Shown piece by piece: positions 1-9,375 of a stretch of DNA of 64,000 bases (positions are counted from its first letter, which is position 1; each line of letters begins with the position of its first letter). A program made the translations under genes and the position numbers. The DNA is from Microcoleus vaginatus_C (GTDB taxonomy: Bacteria > Cyanobacteriota > Cyanobacteriia > Cyanobacteriales > Microcoleaceae), in NCBI GenBank assembly GCA_040004035.1, contig JAMPLN010000003.1. The stretch is one strand, 5' to 3'. The notes beneath the pieces were generated by a model that saw only the letters and a program-made list of their open reading frames with translations, made no database searches and was not told the origin of the DNA.

Positions 1-70
1 GCACCATTCTCAATCAGCCTTTTATGGGCGGGTTCTCCTGCCCACCCCACAAGAAAATCTACTCTTTGTG

Positions 71-91
71 GAACAGGCATCTTGCCTGTTC
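71..91. repeat. Small perfect hairpin in leader
   Basis: Arms GAACAGGCA and TGCCTGTTC (9 bp each) are separated by 3 bases. It looks like one of the short palindromic dispersed repeats of filamentous cyanobacteria. The first 186 bases hold this and the next hairpin and no gene that I can see. A terminator for a gene left of the window is possible, but no T-run follows. Confidence 0.6.
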
Positions 92-136
92 TTGAGAAGG
101 GTGCAAGATGTGAGTTTTAACGGACTTGATCTATTA

Positions 137-158
137 GCCAGGGACTTTAGTCCCTGGC
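137..158. repeat. GGACT/AGTCC palindromic repeat
   Basis: Perfect 10-bp arms GCCAGGGACT and AGTCCCTGGC flank a 2-base loop, ending 28 bases before the NRPS start codon. The core (GGACT-NN-AGTCC) recurs at 17813-17830 and 19216-19233, so this is a family of dispersed palindromes and not a gene-specific operator. In this leader it could still form an mRNA hairpin just upstream of the start. Confidence 0.6.
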
Positions 159-186
159 AATCCTAAAACATAAAGCAATATAACCA

Positions 187-3100
187 ATGCAAACAATTAA
201 TGGATTTCGGCTTTCTCCTCAACAAAAATATCTGTGGCTGTTGCAACAAGATAGTCCCGCTTATCGGGCACAGTGCGCCATTCTGTTAGAAGGCGAGCTT
301 CAAACAGAAGCTTTAAAAAAAGCCTTAGAAAAAGTTAGCGATCGCCACGAAATTCTGCGAACCAGCTTTCAGGGACGTTCTGGGATTAAATTTCCGATTC
401 AAGTCATCGGCGATCGCAGCTTAATTTCCTGGCATATCGTTAATCTTGAATGCTTTACCGCGCCAGAACAAGCGGCTAAACTCCCTGAAATTTTTCAAAA
501 CGAAAAGCGCTCAGTTTTCAACTTTGAGCAAAATCCAATTTGGCGCTTATCCTTAATTTTTCTATCAGCAAACAGGCACATTTTGCTTGTCAGCCTCCCT
601 TCCCTGTGCGCCGATTTCCGCACCATCAAAAATCTAATTCGAGAAATTAGTCAGTGTTATGCAGCTTGCTTGCAAGGTCAGGAACTGGCCGACGAAGTGG
701 TGCAATATGTCCAATATTCGGAATGGCAGAATGAATTGATTGAGGATGAAGAGGCGGCAGAGGGCAAAAAATATTGGACTGAGCGGGATTACTCGGCGCT
801 AGCCAGTTTAAAATTGCCTTTTGAAAATAAAAAAGTCAGCGCGTCCAACCCATTTGAACCGAATTTTTGTGAGGTTAAAATAGAACTGAGTTTACTAGAA
901 GAAATAGAAGCGATCGCCCGCCGGTACGACACCTCAATATCTGCTTTCTTTCTAGCTTGCTGGAAAACGTTGCTCTGGCGGCGGTTGGGAAAGGCAGAAA
1001 TCATTATGGGCACCGCCTTCGACAATCGCAAATATGAAGAATTAGAGCCAGCACTCGGTCTATTTGCCAAGTTTTTACCGCTTCGCACCCAACTGCAAGA
1101 AAATTTTACCTTTCAGGAATTCTGGCAGGAAATTCAGCAATCCCAAAGCGATGCTTATAAATGGCAGGAATATTTCAACAGGGAAGATATAAACGCCTCG
1201 CCTGGATTTCCATTTTGTTTTGAGTTTGAGGAACAACTAGAAAAGTATGCGGCGGCTGGCGTAGATTTTTCAATTTACCAGCAATATGTCTGCGGCGATC
1301 GCTTCAAAGTTAAACTCTCCTGCGTGCGCCGAGAGGATGCTCTCATCGCTGAGTTTCACTCTGATCCGGCCTTGATAGGGGAACAAGCGCTCCAATGTTT
1401 AGCAGAGCAATTCTACACCTTAATAAAAAGTGCAGCTAATCAGCCAGAAACCGCTATCGGCGAGTTGGAAATTCTGAGCGATCGCGCCCGCCACCAAGTC
1501 TTAGTTGAGTTCAACCAAACACAGAAAAATTACCCAAAAGACAAGTGCCTTCACGAGCTCTTTGAACAACAAGTAGAGCGCGTACCAGATCGCCTTGCGG
1601 TTATCTGTGAAAATCAGCAGCTCACTTACCGAGAACTCAACACCCGCGCCAACCAAATCGCTGATTACCTACAACAATTAGGAGTAAAATCCGAAGGATT
1701 AGTGGGAATTTGTGCTGAGCGATCTGTGGATGCGATCGCCGGAATGCTCGGCATTCTCAAAGCAGGCGGCGCGTACTTGCCACTCGATCCGGCCATGCCA
1801 AAAGAGCGCCTCGCCTTGATGTTGCAGGATGCCGGAGTGGCAGTGCTATTAACGCAACAACAGCTAATCGAAAAATTGCCAAAAACTCAGGCAAAAATCC
1901 TTTGCTTAGATGCAGAAATTCCCTCTGTCTCCCCCTCTCCCTCTCCTCCTCTCTCTCCTGAAAATTTAGCTTATGTCATTTATACTTCCGGTTCCACTGG
2001 CACGCCAAAGGGAGTGGCAATTGAACACCGATCGCTCGTCAATTACCTCTACAGCATTCAGGAACAACTAAACCTGCCATCAGGTGGCAGTTTCGCAACC
2101 GTTTCTACCTTGGCAGCAGACTTAGGAAATACAGTAATTTTTCCAGCTTTATGTACGGGAGGAAGCCTTCACATAATTTCCCAGGAACGCGCCACCGATC
2201 CAGAGGCGATCGCTGCTTACTTTCAGCAGCATTCCATTGACTGTCTCAAAATCGTTCCCTCCCATCTAAAAGCTTTATTAACTGCTTCCGATCCGGCGCA
2301 GGTTTTGCCGAAAAAGCGATTAATCCTTGGCGGCGAGGCCTTAAGTTGGAATTTGCTCGAAACTATTCAGAAATACGCCCCAGACTGCTCAGTCTTCAAC
2401 CATTACGGGCCAACAGAAGCCACCGTAGGCGTGCTGGCTTATCCCATCAAAGACAGAGAAAATTGCATTTCTGAGACAGTTCCTCTCGGTCGCCCTATCA
2501 ATAACGCGCAGATTTATTTACTTGATTCGCACTTGCAGCCAGTTGCCATTGGCGTGTCCGGCGAGTTATACATCGGCGGTGCTTCTTTAGCTCGCGGCTA
2601 TCTAAACCAACCCCACTTAACAGAAGAAAAATTCATCCTCAACCCCTTCGACGCCGAACCAAGAGCGCGTCTGTATAAAACAGGAGATTTGGCTCGGTAT
2701 TTGCCGGACGGAAATATTGAGTTTTTAGGGCGGATCGACAGCCAAGTTAAACTGCGAGGGTTCCGCATTGAATTGGGGGAAATAGAAGCAGCGCTATCTC
2801 AACATTCCGCTGTACGCGAAGCAGTAGTTTTGCTACTGGAAAATGAACCTGGGAATCAGCGCTTAGTGGCCTATGTTGTACCCGCGAGGGAATCAGCGAT
2901 CGCTATTAACGAGCTGCGGTCATTTTTAAAAGATAAACTGCCCGACTACATGGTTCCTTCTGCTTTTGTCGTAATCAAAGCATTGCCCCTCACTGCTAAT
3001 GGCAAAATAGATCGGCGGGCGCTGCCAGCGCCGGAGGCGGCGAGAGCCGATTTAGCAGATACTTTTGTAGCTCCTAGCACTCCCCTTGAGAAAATGCTTG

Positions 3101-4527
3101 CTGAGATTTGGGCTGAACTGCTAGGGCTGGAAAAAGTGGGAATTTATGACAATTTCTTTGATTTGGGGGGACATTCATTACTGATTACTCAGTTGCTAGC
3201 AAAGGTAAGAGATTCTTTCCAAAAGGAATTGCCCTTGCGCCGTTTCTTTGAAGCGCCTACCATCGCTGCTTTAGCAAAGAATATTGAGGTGAAGCATGGG
3301 GCGGATTCTGCGGGCGTGAGCACTGCCAGTTTCGATATTAACGCTGAAGTTGTTTTAGATCCGGCAATTCGCCCTGCAACTCCATTGAGCGAGCCAAAAA
3401 CTGAACCAGCTTGCATTCTCTTAACAGGGGCGACGGGCTTTTTGGGAGCCTTTTTACTCCGCGATCTCTTGCAACAAACTCAAGCAGAAATTTATTGTCT
3501 AGTCCGTTCTGCCGATTCAGAATCAGCTAAAAAGCGGATTCAAAGCAGCCTCGAATCCTATTTAATTTGGGATGAAAGCAGCAGCGATCGCATTATCCCA
3601 ATTTCTGGAGATTTGTCTCAACCACTTTTGGGGCTTTCCGAGGAGCAGTTCGGAGTTTTAGCCACTAAAATTGATGTCATTTACCACAATGGCGCGTTTG
3701 TCAAGTTTACTTATCCCTACTCGGTTCTCAAACCCGCTAACGTTTTGGGGACGCAGGAAGTTCTGAGATTGGCGAGTCAAAGTAAGCTAAAACCAGTGCA
3801 TTTAATTTCTACGATTTCCGTTGTCTCGGCAATGGGAGAATCTGGGATTGAGGTCGTGCGAGAGGAGGATGAACTCACTCCGGGAGAGAGTCTAAAAGGC
3901 GCTTACACTCAGACTAAGTGGGTGGCAGAAAAGTTAGTAGAGGTGGCGCGCGATCGCGGGATTCCTGTTAGCATTTACAGGCCCGGCCGCATTTCTGGGG
4001 ACAGCCAAACAGGGGCTTGTAATCCCAGTGACTTACTGTACAGGTTAATCGCTGGTTGCGTGCAACTTGGATGTGCGCCCGATGACGATAAGCTGATGAA
4101 TGTAGCGCCTGTTGACTATGTGAGCCGAGCGATCGTTCATCTTTCGAGGCAAAAAGAATTGCTCGGAAAGACTTTTCATTTAGTCAACCCTCAGTCCTTT
4201 CAGATGAGTGAATTGCTTGGCTGGATTTGCTCAATGGGCTATCCAATTAAACGAGTTTCTTCTGAGACTTGGCAAGCAGAAGTAATCAATCGCGCTGGAT
4301 ATTCTCCTGAAAATGCGTTGTATCCGCTGGTCAGTCTTTTTTCGGAAAAAGTTTCGGAAACAGAAATGCCTAAATCTGCGACGCTGAAATTCGATTGCCA
4401 GAATGCGTTGAAGGGACTTTCGGGAACCAATATTATCTGCCCGCAAGCGGATGCGAGTTTGTTTCGGACTTATTTTTCTTATCTCGTCAATAGCCAGTTA
4501 ATAGAGGCTCCCAAACATCTGGTCTAA
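187..4527 (+). CDS. Single-module NRPS-like protein: C-A-PCP-thioester reductase
   Basis: Cytosolic multidomain enzyme of 1446 residues. A condensation-type domain (about 8-440) is followed by an adenylation domain (about 450-960) with the core YTSGSTGTPKG near 597-608 and NHYGPTE near 738. The carrier domain has DNFFDLGGHS with the phosphopantetheine serine at S997. A C-terminal reductase (about 1070-1446) has the NAD(P)-binding TGATGFLG near 1080 and catalytic Y1240-xxx-K1244. From the families, an amino or carboxylic acid is activated, loaded on the carrier and released reductively as aldehyde or alcohol. The condensation domain lacks the HHxxxD motif; SLPSLCAD (136-143) stands there, so it may not form peptide bonds. 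No clear Shine-Dalgarno precedes the ATG. The reductase gene downstream is probably cotranscribed. Substrate and product unknown. Confidence 0.9.
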   Translation: MQTINGFRLSPQQKYLWLLQQDSPAYRAQCAILLEGELQTEALKKALEKVSDRHEILRTSFQGRSGIKFPIQVIGDRSLISWHIVNLECFTAPEQAAKLPEIFQNEKRSVFNFEQNPIWRLSLIFLSANRHILLVSLPSLCADFRTIKNLIREISQCYAACLQGQELADEVVQYVQYSEWQNELIEDEEAAEGKKYWTERDYSALASLKLPFENKKVSASNPFEPNFCEVKIELSLLEEIEAIARRYDTSISAFFLACWKTLLWRRLGKAEIIMGTAFDNRKYEELEPALGLFAKFLPLRTQLQENFTFQEFWQEIQQSQSDAYKWQEYFNREDINASPGFPFCFEFEEQLEKYAAAGVDFSIYQQYVCGDRFKVKLSCVRREDALIAEFHSDPALIGEQALQCLAEQFYTLIKSAANQPETAIGELEILSDRARHQVLVEFNQTQKNYPKDKCLHELFEQQVERVPDRLAVICENQQLTYRELNTRANQIADYLQQLGVKSEGLVGICAERSVDAIAGMLGILKAGGAYLPLDPAMPKERLALMLQDAGVAVLLTQQQLIEKLPKTQAKILCLDAEIPSVSPSPSPPLSPENLAYVIYTSGSTGTPKGVAIEHRSLVNYLYSIQEQLNLPSGGSFATVSTLAADLGNTVIFPALCTGGSLHIISQERATDPEAIAAYFQQHSIDCLKIVPSHLKALLTASDPAQVLPKKRLILGGEALSWNLLETIQKYAPDCSVFNHYGPTEATVGVLAYPIKDRENCISETVPLGRPINNAQIYLLDSHLQPVAIGVSGELYIGGASLARGYLNQPHLTEEKFILNPFDAEPRARLYKTGDLARYLPDGNIEFLGRIDSQVKLRGFRIELGEIEAALSQHSAVREAVVLLLENEPGNQRLVAYVVPARESAIAINELRSFLKDKLPDYMVPSAFVVIKALPLTANGKIDRRALPAPEAARADLADTFVAPSTPLEKMLAEIWAELLGLEKVGIYDNFFDLGGHSLLITQLLAKVRDSFQKELPLRRFFEAPTIAALAKNIEVKHGADSAGVSTASFDINAEVVLDPAIRPATPLSEPKTEPACILLTGATGFLGAFLLRDLLQQTQAEIYCLVRSADSESAKKRIQSSLESYLIWDESSSDRIIPISGDLSQPLLGLSEEQFGVLATKIDVIYHNGAFVKFTYPYSVLKPANVLGTQEVLRLASQSKLKPVHLISTISVVSAMGESGIEVVREEDELTPGESLKGAYTQTKWVAEKLVEVARDRGIPVSIYRPGRISGDSQTGACNPSDLLYRLIAGCVQLGCAPDDDKLMNVAPVDYVSRAIVHLSRQKELLGKTFHLVNPQSFQMSELLGWICSMGYPIKRVSSETWQAEVINRAGYSPENALYPLVSLFSEKVSETEMPKSATLKFDCQNALKGLSGTNIICPQADASLFRTYFSYLVNSQLIEAPKHLV

Positions 4528-4585
4528 AAATGTAGAGGCGCGATCGCTCGCGTTTCTACCTTGCTCACTTTGAGGAGAATTTTCA

Positions 4586-5773
4586 ATGAAGGAGGGCTTA
4601 AACTTAATGAATGTTAGCTTAGGAAATAATAATGCGATCGCGATCGCAGGCAGAGCTACCGCAGAAGGAACGGGGCGTTACAGGGAACGCCACAAAAAAA
4701 ACTGTGCAGCCGATCACTTCCGAGAAACTGGTTCGCTTGTTGCCAGCTCGATTGGAATTGGCACTTACCTTGGCGAACCAGATGAGTATACTGACACTCT
4801 TGTGGCGGAAGCTGTAGTGGAATCGGTTCGGCGGGGTGCCAACGTAATTGACTCAGCAATCAACTACCGCTACCAGTGCGGAGAGCGGAGTGTCGGAAAG
4901 GCTATCCGGCGTCTTTTGGAATCGGGAGAGGCTTCAAGAGATGAACTAATTATCTGCACGAAAGGTGGCGTTCTTCCGCATCCAACTCCAAACCATGTAG
5001 AGTGGTTTTATCAGCAGTACGTCGAGCCAAACAACTCTACTGTCAGCATGGCAGATTTGGCTGATGAGCGTTACTGCATCCACCCAGAATACATTCAAGA
5101 TCAGCTTAATTGGAGCCTCGCCAACCTCGGCATTGAGACAATCGATGTCTACTATCTTCACAATCCAGAAAAGCTACTTTCTCAAGTTGAACCCGATACT
5201 TTTTACAATCGATTGCGAGAGGTTTTTGAGGTACTTGAAGGTGCGGTTTTAGCTGGAAAAATTGCTAATTACGGTGTGGCAACTTGGAATGCTTTTCGCG
5301 TACCTCCAACTGAAAATTACCATATCGATCTGGCGCGTGCGAAGTCCATTGCTCGGGAAGTAGCTGGGAGCAGAGAGGATCGGTTTCGGTTTATCCAGCT
5401 TCCTTTGAATATGGGGATGCCGGAAGCGGTGCTAACCCCAACTCAAACAATCGAAGGAGAACAAGTTTCAGTATTGGAAGCTGCAGATCGCTTAGGCATT
5501 TGGGCGATCGCCAGTAGGTCGATCTGTGAAGCGCAGGTTATCGGTCAGATCCCAGAAAAGATTGCTTCTGCCTTTGGCGATCGCTTGCGAACAGACTGCC
5601 AGCGGGCGCTCCAATATACCCGGAGCGCCCCTGGCCTCTTGAGTGCCCTTGTAGGGATGAAAGCGCCAAAACATATAGAAGAGAACCTAGCCCTCGCTGC
5701 TGTCCCGCGGCTTGGGAGGGCAAGCTTTCAGGAACTTACTGATTCAATTGTTCAAGTGTTAAACGGAAATTGA
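4586..5773 (+). CDS. Aldo/keto reductase
   Basis: NAD(P)H-dependent cytosolic oxidoreductase of the aldo/keto reductase fold (395 residues). The usual catalytic set is visible: D89 and Y94 or Y96 in VIDSAINYRY, K126 in ICTKGG and H192 in YYLHNP. It is longer than typical members because of an N-terminal stretch (1-50) and an insert near 130-165. Two starts are possible: ATG 4586 after GAGGAG, or ATG 4607 after AAGGAGG, giving a protein 7 residues shorter. It lies 58 bases after the NRPS-like gene on the same strand, so it may further reduce the aldehyde that enzyme releases. That coupling is inferred. Confidence 0.85.
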   Translation: MKEGLNLMNVSLGNNNAIAIAGRATAEGTGRYRERHKKNCAADHFRETGSLVASSIGIGTYLGEPDEYTDTLVAEAVVESVRRGANVIDSAINYRYQCGERSVGKAIRRLLESGEASRDELIICTKGGVLPHPTPNHVEWFYQQYVEPNNSTVSMADLADERYCIHPEYIQDQLNWSLANLGIETIDVYYLHNPEKLLSQVEPDTFYNRLREVFEVLEGAVLAGKIANYGVATWNAFRVPPTENYHIDLARAKSIAREVAGSREDRFRFIQLPLNMGMPEAVLTPTQTIEGEQVSVLEAADRLGIWAIASRSICEAQVIGQIPEKIASAFGDRLRTDCQRALQYTRSAPGLLSALVGMKAPKHIEENLALAAVPRLGRASFQELTDSIVQVLNGN

Positions 5774-5847
5774 TCTTCCCCTTGCCGGAGAACGGCTGAA
5801 CTTAAAATCTTCAATGGCATTATGGAATAGTTTCAGTTAATGTTTAT

Positions 5848-5919
5848 GGTTCTTCCGTACTTAGTGTGCTACAATTGGATATTATTGTAACATTTTAGCC
5901 CATTAAGTACGGAAGAACC
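5848..5919. repeat. 72-bp MITE-like element with 16-bp terminal inverted repeats
   Basis: GGTTCTTCCGTACTTA and its exact complement TAAGTACGGAAGAACC bound a 40-base AT-rich interior. It lies between the converging ends of the aldo/keto reductase and TPR genes. Perfect termini with no coding capacity suggest a miniature inverted-repeat element or two abutting IS ends. It could also act as a two-way terminator. No clear target-site duplication is visible. Confidence 0.6.
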
Positions 5920-5935
5920 CTGATTACTGACTAAA

Positions 5936-6976
5936 TCAATCATTAATAAATTCACCTTCACAGATAATCGAGTCTCTGTTCTCCAAATCTTCTTGATTCC
6001 AGACCGCGTTTAATGCTGCGGAACTTAAGGAAGTTGACATCGTATTTAATGTTGTGTTGTAGTATTCGACAGCATTATTAAGTTCCACCTGCGGCGCTTC
6101 TTTGAAGTACGAATTAATATCAGGCGTACACCGCTGGGCTTGGTAGTATACATAAGCTTCAGCATTAATGCACATTACGTGGTAAAAATCCTTATTTGCT
6201 GCCGCAACATCTCCAAGTTTATACAGCGCTAAACCCCGGTTGAGATAAGCTTTAACATAGTTCGGATCGAGTTCCACTGCTTTGTCAAAGTCTTCAATTG
6301 CAAGCTGCATTTGTTTTAATTTATAGCGAACACAACCTCTGTTATAATAGGCATAAACATTTTGTGGATCGATGGCGAGTGCAATGTTGTAATCGGCCAT
6401 CGCCTGCGTATTGTCTCCTAGTTGGTGGTAACAGAGACCTCGATTTATGTATGCTTTGATATATTTAGGATTCAACCGCAGCGTTTCGTTAAAGTTTTCC
6501 GTGGCTGCCTCTTTTTCTCCCAAAAGGTAGTAAGCGCGCCCCCGGTTGTAATAGGTTTTATAATTGTGGGAATTGATAGATAGAGCTCGATTGTAGTCTT
6601 CTATTGCTTCTTCGTAATTTCCTAAATTAGCAAGTACAAGTCCCCGGTTGTTGTAGATAGCGTGGTTGTTAGGCTTATTTGCTAAAGCACAGTTTAGATC
6701 ATCAATGGCTTTTTCGTGTTCTCCGAGATGACGCCAAGCATTACCTCGATTCAAGTAAGCCTCGAAGAAATTAGGATTGATATCTAGGGCTTGGCTGAGG
6801 TCTGCGATCGCTTTTTGGTAGTCTTTCATGTAATAGTAAACCAAGCCGCGATTGTTGTAGGCTTTGGCATCGGCGGGATTGAGTTGCAGTATGCGATCGA
6901 AATCGTCGATCGCCGCTTCATAGTTTCCTTTCTTAGCGCTGTGCAAACCACGCTTGTAAAATTGTTTGAGGTTCAT
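5936..6976 (-). CDS. TPR repeat protein (eight repeats)
   Basis: 346 residues built from eight consecutive 34-residue tetratricopeptide repeats (about 1-272), each with the AYxNRGxxYxxLGxxxxAIxDxxxALxxxP pattern, then a 74-residue tail without repeats. There is no signal peptide or membrane segment, so it is probably a cytosolic scaffold for protein-protein contacts. It lies on the same strand 450 bases downstream of ccmO. Whether it has anything to do with carboxysomes is not shown by the sequence. Confidence 0.9.
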   Translation of the reverse strand: MNLKQFYKRGLHSAKKGNYEAAIDDFDRILQLNPADAKAYNNRGLVYYYMKDYQKAIADLSQALDINPNFFEAYLNRGNAWRHLGEHEKAIDDLNCALANKPNNHAIYNNRGLVLANLGNYEEAIEDYNRALSINSHNYKTYYNRGRAYYLLGEKEAATENFNETLRLNPKYIKAYINRGLCYHQLGDNTQAMADYNIALAIDPQNVYAYYNRGCVRYKLKQMQLAIEDFDKAVELDPNYVKAYLNRGLALYKLGDVAAANKDFYHVMCINAEAYVYYQAQRCTPDINSYFKEAPQVELNNAVEYYNTTLNTMSTSLSSAALNAVWNQEDLENRDSIICEGEFIND

Positions 6977-7426
6977 AGGTCAACTTTCAGGATTGCTTGA
7001 TGCTGGGGGTTGATTCCCGTGCAGTCAGTTTTGAGTTCGACAGCCGTTAATCTGTTGAAAGAGCATCCACACGCAGTCAGAGTAACTCTTAAATGATTCC
7101 CGGCAATCTACCCTAAACAGGCTTTTTGGTTTATTTTAACAGTAGTTAAATCCTGTTGAAAGGCTCTGCACCTCGGCTGGATTTACTTAGTCAGTTCGAT
7201 TGTTTACCCGACGCTCGACTTGATCTCAAAAGTCTAGTTTTACTTGGTGCTCTGTGTCTCTTGATGCGGGGGCGATCGGCTCGATCGGCAAATTAAGTTT
7301 GAGACCGCTACTCAGTATAAATTGTTGCCAGCAGTCCTACCGAGTAAACTCTATATTTTTTTGACAAACTTCGTCTCAGTATTTGCGGCAGTACGTCTCT
7401 AAAAACTTTTGTGGCCTAATTACCAA
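6977..7426. other. Intergenic, ccmO to TPR gene
   Basis: 450 bases without a convincing reading frame. The phrase CTGTTGAAAG occurs twice (near 7051 and 7153), which hints at a weak direct repeat. No clear terminator for the ccm cluster was found. Confidence 0.4.
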
Positions 7427-8200
7427 TTACCGATTGATTTCCTCTTCCACATAAACAGTCAATTTCTCCAAATCTGGAAGTTCGATCAATTCTTGTTCCT
7501 TTTCCTTAACCGACACGGGCATCATCACAGGTTTACGCTGCTCAATCCAGCAACTCGCCAGCGGTAAAGTTTGTTCCAAATCTTCCAAAGGCCTCGGAAT
7601 TACCATCACCGCGTTCAACTCGCCAATTCGCTCAGCTTCGTACATTCCGGCCTCTACGGCTACTGCTACATCTGCAACTGCACCGCGAATAATTGCCGTG
7701 CACAAACCGGCGCCTATTTTCTCGTAAGCTGCCAAGTGTACGTCTGCGGATTTGAGCATAGCATCGCAAGCACCGACCATTGCCGGAAATCCCCGGGTTT
7801 CGAGCAAACCGATCGCCTGATTGCTAAGCCGAGAATAACTGCCGCTTTCCGAAAGTTCAGTCAGCCGAAAGCCGATCGGCAAAACCACTTCCAAATTAGC
7901 CAAAGGTCTAGCAATCACCAACTTAGAAACAAACTGCCCGAACTGTTCGGCAGTTTGAGCTCCAGCTTCCACAGCCAAACGCACATCCGAAATTCTGCCC
8001 CGGACGATCGCGGTACAGTGACCGGAACCAATTTTTTCGTATCCTACTAAAATCACCCCTGCCGACTTCAGCATCATGTCAGCAGTCCCCACGATTGCCG
8101 GAAAACTCTTGGTGGATACCAAACCCAAAGCAGTGTCTTTGAAGTATTCCTGGCGCTGCGATCGCTCTTCGTGACTGTTACGATCTGTTTGTCCGTCCAT
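7427..8200 (-). CDS. ccmO: Carboxysome shell protein CcmO (tandem BMC domains)
   Basis: 257 residues with two bacterial microcompartment domains in tandem, about 25-110 (ALGLVSTKSFPAIVGTADMM) and 127-210 (AIGLLETRGFPAMVGACDAM), followed by an acidic tail. Double-BMC proteins form trimers that look like hexamers and sit in the shell facets of the beta-carboxysome; CcmO is needed for shell closure in model strains. It is the last ccm gene here, 205 bases downstream of ccmN on the same strand. In some cyanobacteria ccmO lies elsewhere, so its linkage is informative. Confidence 0.93.
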   Translation of the reverse strand: MDGQTDRNSHEERSQRQEYFKDTALGLVSTKSFPAIVGTADMMLKSAGVILVGYEKIGSGHCTAIVRGRISDVRLAVEAGAQTAEQFGQFVSKLVIARPLANLEVVLPIGFRLTELSESGSYSRLSNQAIGLLETRGFPAMVGACDAMLKSADVHLAAYEKIGAGLCTAIIRGAVADVAVAVEAGMYEAERIGELNAVMVIPRPLEDLEQTLPLASCWIEQRKPVMMPVSVKEKEQELIELPDLEKLTVYVEEEINR

Positions 8201-8405
8201 CTTCTATTACCCTTAGAAACTTCCCAAAATAAAAATTTGTTGATAGTTTATAGTTTCTCAGATGAGAAGACAGACTGCACGAGCTACAAGACACAGATTG
8301 CTGCGGCAAGGCCTTACAAATTGCTGAGCTACCAATAATATGAGATTACCTATTTATATTTGATCTTTCTGCCTTCAGCATAGCTGTCTTTTGCGGAAAT
8401 GACGG

Positions 8406-9086
8406 CTACCCGGAACCGCCCGATAGACTTTGGCCGTTTTCCTCCGATCGATTAAAAGCTTGCCGGTGCGGAAACAGCGTCCCCAACAGCCGATTGATGT
8501 GAGCTTGACCGTACAGAATAGTTGGCGTTTCCCCTGGTTGGGGCGGCTCTGCGGCAGTGGATTCCGGCGGGTCTGGGGCAGTCTCTGGCGCAGTTTGAGG
8601 CGGTGTTTGGGCGGGTTGTGGCGGCTCGATCGGCTCGATCGGTCGATCGACTGGTGGCGTAGTGGCTTCGGGGGTTTCTGGTGATGTTGGCGCTGCTGTT
8701 GGCGCTGTTGCGGTTGCTTCTTCTGTGGCGGCTTGGCGGCTGGTATCTCCCATTAGAGAACCTGCTGCCATAATTTGCATTTTGTCGATACAAGGATTGA
8801 TTAGGGTCGTCCCGGCCCCAATACAGGCATTTTCCCCGATCGTTCCCGCACCTACCACCAGCACCCCTGCACCCAGAATAACGCCCGCCGCGATTTCCAG
8901 AGTACCTTCACGGGCGTGAAGGATAACTCCCATACCGATACAGGCACCGGCGGCGATCGAGATCCGGCTGCCCGGATCTGCTTGCAGGATTGCTCCAGGG
9001 GCGATCGCCGCACCCTCATTCACAACTACATCGCCACTCATCAAAATCTGAGAGTTGCTACTTAATTGCAGTGGCGATAAATACAT
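8406..9086 (-). CDS. ccmN: Carboxysome assembly protein CcmN
   Basis: 226 residues. The N-terminal part (about 15-118) is a left-handed beta-helix of hexapeptide repeats (for example GAAIAPGAIL, GACIGMGVIL), which in this family binds the CcmM gamma-CA-like domain. A Pro/Thr/Glu-rich linker (about 120-188) leads to an amphipathic encapsulation peptide (about 190-211, ILYGQAHINRLLGTLFPHRQ) that recruits CcmK/CcmO shell proteins. A short Gly/Ser-rich tail follows. The order ccmM-ccmN-ccmO on one strand supports the call. Confidence 0.93.
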   Translation of the reverse strand: MYLSPLQLSSNSQILMSGDVVVNEGAAIAPGAILQADPGSRISIAAGACIGMGVILHAREGTLEIAAGVILGAGVLVVGAGTIGENACIGAGTTLINPCIDKMQIMAAGSLMGDTSRQAATEEATATAPTAAPTSPETPEATTPPVDRPIEPIEPPQPAQTPPQTAPETAPDPPESTAAEPPQPGETPTILYGQAHINRLLGTLFPHRQAFNRSEENGQSLSGGSG

Positions 9087-9314
9087 TCGACTTCACCATG
9101 AAAGGAGCTATTTTTTTCGATAAAACGACTTTAAATTATGGGTTTTCTCGACTGATAAATTTAACCATGTCAATCTAAGAAACGATAATTTACTAATACT
9201 GAGAAGCTTGATGCTTTAACGTTTTATAGAAACTTTCAGAAGATTCTAGATTTTGACCAACATTTCTCAATCGAGCTTTTTTACTATCTCAAGTCCAACT
9301 TCAATCCGCTTGGA

Positions 9315-9355
9315 TTTCTCCCGTGGACACCTGTGTGAGGGCTTAACGGGAGAAA
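9315..9355 (-). promoter_or_regulatory. Stem-loop in the ccmM-ccmN spacer
   Basis: Perfect 10-bp arms TTTCTCCCGT and ACGGGAGAAA with a 21-base loop lie 20 bases after the ccmM stop codon in the transcript direction. No T-run follows, so it looks more like an mRNA processing or stability element than a terminator. The rest of the 289-base spacer holds nothing recognisable. Confidence 0.5.
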
Positions 9356-9375
9356 CAAGCTAATTACCAGGCAAA

